NCBI GenBank assembly: GCA_947471745.1
Contig: CANJKZ010000065.1
Location: 124,001 to 188,000, forward strand
Length of the DNA: 64,000 nucleotides
Source: Closterium sp. Naga37s-1
Taxonomy: Eukaryota > Streptophyta > Zygnematophyceae > Desmidiales > Closteriaceae
Direction: 5' to 3'
Shown: piece after piece, positions 55,919 through 64,000 of the stretch
Numbering within the stretch: position 1 is the first letter of the stretch
Layout of the letters: each line of letters opens with the position of its first letter
Made by a program: the position numbers and the translations under genes
Notes under the pieces: model-generated
Databases searched by the model: none
The model's input: only the letters and a program-made list of their open reading frames with translations
Told to the model about the DNA's origin: nothing

Positions 55919-57439
55919 CTACAGTAAGTGAGGAACAGTGGGCACAAGCCCCAGTAAAGTGCAGAAGCGCTGATGATCACCAGGCTGAAGTGCCTTGGTG
56001 AATATATCAGCGGTGTTGGCCCGAGTGGCCACGTAGCGCAGACAAAGCTGACCGCGCTGCTGCAGCTCTCGAGCCAGGAAGTAACGGAGAGCGATGTGCT
56101 TCGTTCTGTGCTCCAGTCTGTGCTCCTGACACAAGGCAATGGCAGCCTTGTTGTCGACGTACAGCATTGGAGGAGAACTAGGCCACTCTCCCAAGTCGGT
56201 CAGCAGGTAGGTCAGCCAGCGTAACTCCTGTGCAGCCATGGCTGTGGCGTAGATCTCAGCCTCACAACTGGAGCTAAGAACTGAAGACGAGCGAGTAGAA
56301 CGCCAAGAAACTGAACCAGAGCCAAGGCTGAAGGTGTAACCCTGTGACGACCGCTGAGTAGCCTGGTCGTCAACCCAAGAACCGTCTGAGTGCCCAATGA
56401 GAACAACTGAGCGCCTCCCTCAAAGCACGAGCCCCATGCCCGATGTACTGCACAAGTAGCGCAATACCCTCTTTGCAGCATCCCAGTGCACCTTTCGGTG
56501 CCTGCCAGGAGCCACATAGCGGGCCAGAAGGCCAAGAGGGTATGCTAGGTCAGGACGAGTGCAAGTCATCAGGTACATGAGGCAACCAACTAGCTCTGGG
56601 TAAGGACCACTCGGCTCTACGGACTCATCCGAAGGCAGAGCTGAGAGCGAGTGACCTATAGCCAGAGGAGTGGCCTGTGCTGAGGACCAGGTGAAGCCGA
56701 AGCGCTGAAGGACCTGCTGCATCATGTGTGACTGAGTCAGTGTGATGGTGCGGCGTGCTCTGTCCCGGGTGATCCGCAAGCCAAGATAGCTTGTCAGCTC
56801 ACCCAGGTCTGTGCACGTGTGTCTCTTCTGCAGCTCCGACTTCACGTGGGCGAGAGCCTCAGTGTCAGCAGTGGCAAAGACCAAGTCGTCGACGTACACG
56901 AGGATGTAGAACGGCGGCAGTGAAGTGTCGGTGCACAGGAACAGCGACGGGTCGGCAGTAGAAGACGAGAACCCAAGAGCCGCAAGTGTAGTCCTCAGTG
57001 TGTCGTGCCACTCACGTGGAGCCTGGCGGAGACCGTAGACCGGCCGCCGGAGGCTCCACTGGGTACCAGGAGGAAACGACCCAGTGAAGCCAGGAGGGCG
57101 GCGCAGCCAGATCTCCTCGTGCAGGCTGCCCTGCAAGAAAGCTGTGCTGAAGTCAAGAGAGTGAAGCTCGTAGTCACGCTGAGCGGCAACGTGCAGCAGC
57201 ACCCGAAGAGTGGTCATCTTCGGGGTGGGGGAGAAGGTCTGAAAGAAGTCTACTCCCTCTCGCTGACTGAAGCCTCGAGCAACGTACCGAGCCTTGAAGA
57301 CAGGCGGAGAACCTGGCGGCCGCTTCACCCTGAAAATCCACATGCCACTGACGATGTTCGCCCCAGGAGGGGGAACCTCGTCGGCGTAAGTGCAGTGGAC
57401 TTCCAGGATGCCATCTCTGCATCCATGGCTGTCTGCCAC
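55919..57439 (-). pseudogene. copia D reverse transcriptase and RNase H
   Basis: RT with LVYVDDLVFA, FLQGSLHEEIW and YGLRQAPREW, then RNase H (SSCEAEIYATAMAAQELRW, VDNKAAIAL, NTADIFTKAL). A stop at 56420 (GMGLVL-stop) separates them in the same frame. The upstream linker joins in another frame near 57.4 kb. Confidence 0.88.
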
Positions 57440-60400
57440 TGAGAGGAGTACTCACCCGCGATCGCCTCAGCGTAAGAGCGTGGGGTCGGGATGTCTGGAG
57501 CATCCGGGTCTCCCTCAGGTGCAATCAGCATGGACACGAGATGAGGTACAGCGGCGGCAAAGCACTCAAACTCCTCCTGCCTGTCCTCAAGGACGTTCGT
57601 GCCAAGAGCACACTCACCCCCGACGGACGGAGGACAGACAGACTCAGACATAGCAACAAGACCGGCAGCGTAGTCTAGTCTATAGTGAGCAGCAAAATCT
57701 ACAAGCTCAGTAACTAAGGCAGACGCAGCAGCTGACTCAAAGGAAGGGTCAGTGACAACTGTGGACAGGAGACGCGTGACAGTAGGACGAGCAGCACAAA
57801 GAGAGTCAGACTCTGGGTCAGCAAGGGCAGGAAGGGAGGACGCAGGAGGAGAAGGCAGAGGGACACGCCGTGGAGCAGTGGAAAGACGAAGCAGCATCTG
57901 GTGAGTGCCGGGGACAGCAGGAGGACGCTGACGCGGGACACGACGACCAGGGCGAGCATCACTAACAGGTGACGCAGAACGAGACTCAGGCGACACAGGA
58001 CGAGACTCAGGCTGACGACGCTCCGTAAGACCTCCTGTCGGACCAGCGTAGGGAGAAGGACCAGGAAGTGGTGAGGCGGGCTGTAACTGTGACTGCAACC
58101 GGACAGGCGAAGGACACTCTAAGGAGGGAGCAGGACAAGGAGGAGGCGATCGACCAAGAACCTGCTGAAGGAGCGGAACGAAGTAGAGACAGCACCAGAA
58201 CCCCCAGCAGCAGCTCCAACTCCCGCAGCACCAGTAGTACCTCCAGGAGTGTCAACTCCAGTACCTCCAGTAACACCAGCTCCAGCAGCACCACCAGTCC
58301 CAGGACCAGGAGCACCACTAGGAGCTCCAGCAGCTCCAGGACCTCGAGCAGCACCAGCAGCACCTCCAACAGCTCCAGGACCTCCAGTAGCACCAGAAGC
58401 ACCTCCAGCAGCTCCAGTACCTCCAGCAGCACCAGCAGCACCTCCAACAGCTACAGGACCTCCAGAAGCACCAGTAGCACCTCCAACAGCTCCAGGACCT
58501 CCAGTAGCACCAGAAGCACCTCCAGGAGCAGCCGGGCCTCCAGCAGGTGGTAACTCAAAACTAGGAGCTCCACTCCGGAGGCTGCAGCGCCGAGCGTACC
58601 ATTCACGTAGCCGCGGAGGGGAGGGAGGCTCCGGCCGCAACACAGTACTCGCAGCTCCAGTAGCCCCACGCCGGAGGCCGCAACGCTGAGAGTACCACTC
58701 ACGCAGCTGCTGTGAAGAGGGAGCACCAACACGGTCAACACCCCCAGGCTCAGTACCCCTAGGCTCAGCACCCCCAGGCTCAGCACCCCCAGGCTCAGCA
58801 CCCCCAGCCGCAGTACCCCCAGTCTCAGTACCCTCAGTCTCAGCACGCAAAGGCGCAGCACCCCCAGTCGCAGCACCCCCAGGCTCAGCACCCCCAGTCT
58901 CAGCACCCGCAGTCGCAGCACCCCCAGGCTCAGCACCCCCAGTCTCAGTACCCCAAGGCTCAGTACCCCGCTCAGGACCAGAGTCAACAGCTACCTCGAC
59001 AGGCTCGACCACGTCTACCTGGGAAACACCTGAGGGAGCAGGACCCTGGGGAGGGAGGGGGTCTACCGGAGGGGCACCTGGGGTGAGGAAGAGAGGCGGG
59101 GGAGGGAGCGGAGCAGTGCGGTAGGGGAACAGACGGTAGAAGGGTACCGACTCGTCAAAGGTGACGTCCTGAGAGGGGAAGACACGGCGCGAGGTGGGGT
59201 GGTAAAACTGCCAACCAGGCGCGTCGGAGACAAAGCCAAGGAAGACACAAGGCACAGCACGGGCGGAGAGCTTGTCCGCAGTGGTATCGCGGACAAAGGC
59301 ACGAGCACCCCAGACCCGGTAACGCGACGCATCGCCAACCTGCCCCGTCCACAGCAGTGTGGGCGAGGTCTCCGGAGCCGAGACACGGGGCCAGAGGTTG
59401 AGCTGATGCGCAGGGTACTGGACTGCAAATGGCCACAGGAAATTGGGGGCAGCCGCATGGATCAAGGAGGTACGAGCGATCTCCATGACTAAGCCAATGC
59501 GGCGCTCAGCAACCCCATTCTGCTGTGGAGAGGCCGGAAGCGTGAAAGTCTGGCGGATGCCATGCTCCGCACAGTAGGCTGCCAAGAGGTCAGAGGAAAA
59601 CTCACCACCTCGGTCAGAGTGCAGACGCAGGATGGGAAAGTCCGACTGGAACCGCTCGCGGAGCTGGAGACGAGCAGCGCGGATCCAAGGGATCAAAACA
59701 TCAGGGACCTCACCCTTGGCGCGCAAGGGGAAGACCGTGGTGTAGCGCGTGTAGTCGTCGACAACCTGCAGGAAGTACCGCTCGTGGCCCTGTCCACGGA
59801 CGCGGGCTGGGCCCCACACGTCCAGGTGGAGAGTCTGCAGAGGAGCCTCTGTGGGAGGGAACGAGGAGGAGTGAGGAGCGGCGCGCTGCCGCCCCTCGAC
59901 GCAGGGAAGACAGGGAGGAGCAGGCGAGGGCGGGAGGGGAGGGAGAACCCTGGGAAGACCAGAGACAAGGTACCGGGAGTGCATGCCACGAAGGCGCTGC
60001 ACTGACGGGTGACCGAGACGGTGGTGCCAGAGAACCGTCTGGTGCGACAGGGAGCGACACGAGCAGGGGGCCGACAGCAGACCTGACGCAGACGCAGACG
60101 CAGCTACCTGAGTGGACTCAGTGGTCAGTGTGTACAGGTCCGACCCCGGCTGCCGAGTGAAGGTAGCTAGGTGGCGACCTGTCCTAGCACACGTACAGTG
60201 GGTCACACGCTCATAGGCAGGGGTGAACTGGTGAACACCCCCATCCTGAAGAGCAGAGCCCGCCACCAAGTTCGTAGAGAACGAGGGGAGCTAAAGACCC
60301 GACAGGGTGCCGGACGGGACCGCAGGACAAGGGAGGACAGTGGAGGAGGTCGCAATGACCGGGCCCCCAGAGGGGTCAGCGAGAGAGACAGCAACTGGCC

Positions 60401-60707
60401 GAGCTAGCTGCTCAAGGGCAGTGCGGTCACGGAAGAAGCAGCGGGAAGCACCCGAGTCGAGTGTGAAGGTGTGTAGTGCCTCAGTAGACGCAGTACCAGC
60501 AAGCGCAGACGCACTAGCACCAAGAGCAGCAGCCTCACCAGGACCTAGGGCAGGAGACGCACGCGTACCAAGAGCAGCAGCCTCACCAGGACCTAGGGCA
60601 GCAGACGCACTAGCACCTGGAGCAGCTGTCTCACTGGTCCCAATGCCAGGGTCTGGCGGTACACTCAGGTAACAGTCACCCTCAACACTAATAGTCAATG
60701 CATACAT
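57440..60707 (-). pseudogene. copia D protease, integrase and linker
   Basis: Protease TLDSGASRCFFRD near 60.45 kb, TAG at 60291 in place of a His codon in SGLHLPS, then integrase with HHRLGHPS, CLPCVEG, LHLDVWGP, HSDRGGEFSS and SPQQNGVAERR. A Gly/Ala/Pro-rich linker (58.1-58.9 kb) with GGA-x-GA repeats runs to a frameshift near 58.1 kb. The last linker part before RT is open at 58098-57325. Confidence 0.85.
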
Positions 60708-60989
60708 GGCACCAAGGATAGCATTAAAGTCAAGAGCAAAGATATCAATGTTCTTCCTAAGCAGATCAGCCGAGCGGGGCAGCTCAGTGGCGTCAGGAAA
60801 CTGCTCACGCCAGGCGTCGTCGAGACGAAAGAAGCAGCGCTGCGCCGTGTGGAACCTCCCACAGGTCTGGCCAGTGCGGTCACCTGTGCGGATGACGTAC
60901 GGGCAGGTACCTCCACCCCCAGACCCCCCACGCTGAGAGTACCACTCACGGAGTTGCTGGGGCGAGGGAGTCTCGCCGGGACGCTGGTG

Positions 60990-62018
60990 CTACTGCCTCT
61001 GGCCACCGCCGAACCCCCCACGCTGCACCACTCCACCACGTCCGCCACCCGCTCCACCGCCGCCACCACTGCCACCACCGCCCCCTCCACCCCCACCACC
61101 GCCACCGCCACCACCCCCTGTGCCGCCACTGACCCCCCCACCACCCGCGCCACTCCCACCTCCGCCACCACCCCCGCCCCCCCCACCCCCTCCACTGCCG
61201 CTGCCCCCTCCTCCACCTCCACCACCCCTGCCCCCCTTGCCCCTGCCGCCCTTGCGTCTCCCACTAGGAGAAGACGCGGCCCCAACCCCCTCAGCTCCGA
61301 GGTAGCCGACAGCAGCAGCAGATGCAATGGAGGGGAGGAGGGGGGAGGGGGAGCACCCCTCAAAGAAGGGGGTGCGGGGGTCACCACGAGAGGCACCTAC
61401 AGCTACAATGCTCTTCTCAGCTGCTAGGAGTTCCTTCTCGAGGAGGTCGACAGTGAGGTCAGTGGGGGAGAGGGCGAGAAACTGGTCCCTGACAGTGCGA
61501 AGGGAGTCAGGGAGGCGGGTGACAAGGTGGTACAGTGTGAGGTACATCGGGGGGGGGTTCTTGGTGAGGAAATCAGGGGGGAGCGCGGCACGGTAGCGGA
61601 GGTCACTGGTACGGAGGTGGGTGATGAGGTCAGCTACTGTGGCAAACGCGGACAGGTCGGGGAAGAGATAGGGCAGTGAGAGACGGCCTATAGCAGCAGT
61701 GGCAGGGGAGGAGTAGCGTGCGACTACTGCGTCGTACAGTTCCTTAGCGGTCTTATGCTGGCCGAAGTGCTCGCGCTCATCTAACGGCAGGTGGCTGCGA
61801 ACGGCTAGGCGAGCGTGAGCATCACGGGTCTGCCACTGGGAGCGAGCAGTGCTGTCAGCAGTAGTGGGAGGTGCGGGGGCAGCGCCAGACGCGTGATCAT
61901 AGAGGGAAACATCATCCTTGGCAGTGATCTGAAGGAACAGGTGGAGGTCATCTAACCACACCTCAAACTTAATCGGGCGGCCCTCAGCGTCAAAGGTGAG
62001 AACAGAAGGAGTGGCCAT
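60990..62018 (-). CDS. copia D gag
   Basis: MATPSVLTFDAEGRPIKFEV start at 62018. It shows the lineage gag blocks WLDDLHLFL, LPLDEREHFGQHKTAK and RYSSPATAAIGRL, then a long Gly-rich region (61.05-61.3 kb). TAG at 60990-60992 interrupts the frame, which continues with the conserved CPYVIRTGDRTGQTC-x3-H-x4-C motif, so the stop is likely a CAG-to-TAG mutation. Confidence 0.85.
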   Translation of the reverse strand: MATPSVLTFDAEGRPIKFEVWLDDLHLFLQITAKDDVSLYDHASGAAPAPPTTADSTARSQWQTRDAHARLAVRSHLPLDEREHFGQHKTAKELYDAVVARYSSPATAAIGRLSLPYLFPDLSAFATVADLITHLRTSDLRYRAALPPDFLTKNPPPMYLTLYHLVTRLPDSLRTVRDQFLALSPTDLTVDLLEKELLAAEKSIVAVGASRGDPRTPFFEGCSPSPLLPSIASAAAVGYLGAEGVGAASSPSGRRKGGRGKGGRGGGGGGGGSGSGGGGGGGGGGGGGSGAGGGGVSGGTGGGGGGGGGGGGGGGGSGGGGGAGGGRGGVVQRGGFGGGQRQ

Positions 62019-62631
62019 AGTGGTAGTAGCAGCAGCAGGAACAGTAGCAGTAATACAGTAGGAACAGGAACAGGAGTTAATGCAGGTGGGGCACAGTAAG
62101 GTGGCGCGGCTCGGCCAGGGCGGCGCGGCTCGGTTCGGGCGGCGCGGCTCGGCTCGGGCTGGGCTACGCAGCAGTGCGCAACGGGGGGGGCGTGCGCGTG
62201 GGCGGCTGTAGCGGGCGGGCCGTGGTTGTGCGCGGGCCTGACTAGCGCGCAGGCGACGACCTAAAGGGGGGGCGTCGCGGCGGCCTACGGGAGGGGCTGC
62301 GCCGTCCTGGGCGGCGGTCGACGGGCGGCTAGGGTCGCGCGTCGGCCTAGGGGCCTAGGGGCGAGCGGGGCCTACGGGCGACGGCCTGCTGGGGCTCGCG
62401 AGAAAAGAAAAATCGGGCCGCCCTAGGCGGCGGATTTCCTACACGCGCACGAAACCGGCGGGGCCGCGCTCGGGCTGCTAGCGGGCTGCACACGGGCAAT
62501 GTGAGAGGAGGGCGCACGAGGACGCACTAGGGGAGAAGGTGCACGAGGGCGCTAAAAAAAAAAGGGGCGCACGAGGGCACCTCTAGCGGAACGGTGGGCC
62601 CATAGGTCTAGAACCTAAGCTCTTAATACCA

Positions 62632-62759
62632 TGTTAGAAACAAGAAGTGATTGAACTATGAAAGATTGGAGTACAAGTATGAAACCCTAGAGTTGTGTAC
62701 CCCCTAAAGGCTAACCCACTATAGCCTACACAACAATAACATATAGATAATGTTTGACA
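62632..62759 (-). repeat. copia D 5' LTR
   Basis: 128 bp, on the minus strand TGTCAAACATTATC...TTCTAACA. The element's leader and PBS lie to its left. Confidence 0.93.
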
Positions 62760-62764
62760 TAGAC

Positions 62765-63284
62765 TACTGACCAAGGGTTCCAAGTGCGAGTTCTTTCAGG
62801 ATAGGTTAGATTTTTGGGGGCACGTTATTTCGAAGGCTGTAGTTGAGATCGACCCAAAGAAGCTGGACACGGTGAAAGCGTGGCACCCCTGACGAACATC
62901 ACGGAGTTGCAAAGTTTTTTAGGGCTCGTTAATTATGTGCGTCGGTTCGTCCCCGACATGGAACGCTGAGCTGCCCCGCTGACGGATTTACTGCGGAAGG
63001 GGGTCGCTTTTACGTGGGGGGAGAAAGAGCATGCTGCCTTCTCTGCCCTGAAAAATGTTCTCTGTTCATCGCCCGTACTGCGCATCGCCGACCCACACCG
63101 CCCATTCGAAGTGGTTACAGACGCAAGCGACATCGCCATTGGAGTCGTACTGCTACAGGATTTTTGCAACGGTTTACAGCCCATTGCATACGAGTCACGA
63201 AAACTGCATCCGCCTGAGAAGAATTACCCAATACACGACCGCGAAATGCTCGCGATCGTGCATGCGTTCGAATTGTGGCGTTGT
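62765..63284 (+). pseudogene. gypsy reverse transcriptase end and RNase H start
   Basis: Resumes directly after the copia D target duplication: LTKGSKCEFFQDRLDFWGH, then with frameshifts FRRFVPDME, LTDLLRKG, FEVVTDASDIAIGVVL and YPIHDREMLAIVHAFELWR. Cut at 63284 by the copia E LTR. Confidence 0.85.
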
Positions 63285-64000
63285 TGTCAGAATGTTGTAT
63301 TTGTCTAGCCTGCAGTGGGGTACTCTATAGCGAGTACAGCCCAATCTAGGGTTTCCTATATGTACTCAACTGCTTGCTAGTGAACCTCTCTCCTTTCTTC
63401 ATTCTTACTTTCTACTACTACTTCTGACATGCTATCAGAGCAGGTCGATCCCCTTGGGTCGATCCTGTGGGTGGGCCCACCACCTCACTGCTTCCGCTGC
63501 TACTGCTACTCTGTGTGTTGCACGCCCCGTGGCGTGCGATGGATTTTTCATCCCGCCGCGCGCTCGGAGCGTGCGGCGGTTTTCTGCCCGCCGTGCGCCC
63601 CGAGGCGCGCGGCGGTTTTCTGCCCGCCGTGCGCCCCGAGGCGCGCGGCGGCTTTCTGCCCCGTCACTCCGCGCGTCGCTCCCGGGAGGCGCTGCGACGG
63701 GCGACGGGGACCCGCGCGTCGCCCCCCATCGCCCGTCGCGGCCTGCGCGACCTGCGTAGGGCCCGCGCGCGGCCTGTACAGCCTGCGCGCGGCCCGTACG
63801 GGCTGCGCCAGGCCCGCGCGCGGCCCGTACGGGCTGCGCCAGGCCCGCGCGCGGCCCGTACGGGCAGCGCCAGGCCCGCGCGCGGCCCGTACGGACTGCG
63901 CCAGGCCAGGGCGCGCCTCGGGCCGCCCGCACGCGGTTCGTACGGGCTGCGCCAGGCCCGTGGGCGCCCTGTTTTCTCTGCCCCTGCGCTGCCCGCTGTC
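63285..64000 (+). mobile_element. Ty1/copia retrotransposon E, 5' end
   Basis: LTR of 145 bp (63285-63429, TGTCAGAATG...TTCTGACA) followed by PBS-like TGCTATCAGAGCAGG, then a GC-rich leader running off the window. The LTR ends and PBS match the other copia elements here. gag is not reached. Confidence 0.8.
63560..63970. repeat. GC-rich tandem repeats in the copia E leader
   Basis: Two arrays: GCGCGGCGGTTTTCTGCCCG-type units near 63565-63660, and a 31-bp unit starting GGCCCGTACGGGCTGCGCCA at 63791, 63822, 63853 and 63884. GCCCGTACGGGC is itself self-complementary. Confidence 0.85.

Larger units (their letters stand above)
55559..62759 (-). mobile_element. Ty1/copia retrotransposon D, near full length
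   Basis: 128-bp LTRs at 62759-62632 (5') and 55686-55559 (3'), nearly identical apart from the last base of the 3' copy. Target duplication TAGAC (55554-55558 and 62760-62764), splitting the gypsy RT. PBS-like TGGTATTAAGAGC follows the 5' LTR. gag, protease, integrase, RT and RNase H are all present on the minus strand. It is disabled by in-frame TAGs at 60990 and 60291, frameshifts near 58.1 and 57.4 kb and a stop at 56420. Confidence 0.93.
52011..63284 (+). mobile_element. Ty3/gypsy retrotransposon, decayed, hosting copia D and E
   Basis: Probable 5' LTR, then PBS-like TTGGTATTCAGAGCC (52851), gag with a CCHC knuckle, protease, and reverse transcriptase with YFDDILVYS that is cut at 55558 by copia D and resumes at 62765 (LTKGSKCEFFQD). 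RNase H begins (FEVVTDASDIAIG) and stops at 63284 where copia E starts. Integrase and 3' LTR are outside the window or absent. Several stops in gag (TAA 53238, TAG 53517) and around 55000 show it is inactive. Pol overlaps gag in the -1 frame. Confidence 0.88.

Overview
This is nuclear DNA of a photosynthetic eukaryote, most likely a streptophyte alga; a zygnematophyte such as Closterium is my best guess, by inference only. Multi-exon genes with clean GT-AG introns encode plant-type proteins: a SARD4-like ornithine cyclodeaminase family reductase, a membrane-tailed ascorbate peroxidase, an LPR1-type multicopper ferroxidase, a Root_cap-type secreted protein and a plant TMEM214. The window also holds Ty1/copia and Ty3/gypsy LTR retrotransposons. 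Coding exons are GC-rich, and introns are full of simple repeats.

Layout. 0-24 kb is gene-rich: an unrecognised 3' gene end (1-405), APC10 (minus), SARD4-like reductase (plus, divergent from APC10), a small acidic nuclear protein (plus), MSH3 (minus), tRNA-Pro(CGG), aldo-keto reductase (plus), ascorbate peroxidase (plus), then a repeat-rich stretch with a five-copy tandem array of about 310 bp, and exons of an unrecognised gene near 23.4-24.4 kb. 24.5-41.3 kb is retrotransposon territory: a decayed copia (A, minus) with a 15-bp coding tandem array, then a decayed copia (C, plus) split by a young full-length copia (B, plus; 137-bp LTRs, TSD CTCGA). 42.5-51.7 kb is gene-rich again: Root_cap-like protein (plus), TMEM214 (minus), LPR1-like multicopper oxidase (minus). 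From about 52 kb to the end lies a decayed Ty3/gypsy element interrupted by copia D (minus; 128-bp LTRs, TSD TAGAC) and by the 5' end of copia E.

The most striking unexplained signal is a family of short palindromes of the form TTTTGAG-NCGN-CTCAAAA. I find nine sites, some exact and some decayed. All are non-coding and all sit next to, usually exactly between, direct duplications of host sequence of 12 to about 148 bp. Several duplications copied exon pieces of MSH3, APC10 and TMEM214, leaving frameshifted spare exons in introns, while the exon set I trace through each gene keeps phase. This looks like the scar of an undescribed insertion or repair process.

The genes do not form a pathway. 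They cover cell-cycle ubiquitination (APC10), mismatch repair (MSH3), pipecolate-type metabolism (SARD4-like), redox (AKR, APX), ER membrane (TMEM214), cell surface (Root_cap) and iron oxidation/phosphate sensing (LPR1-like). Exon coordinates in the entries come from matching splice sites and phase by eye; no transcript evidence was available.
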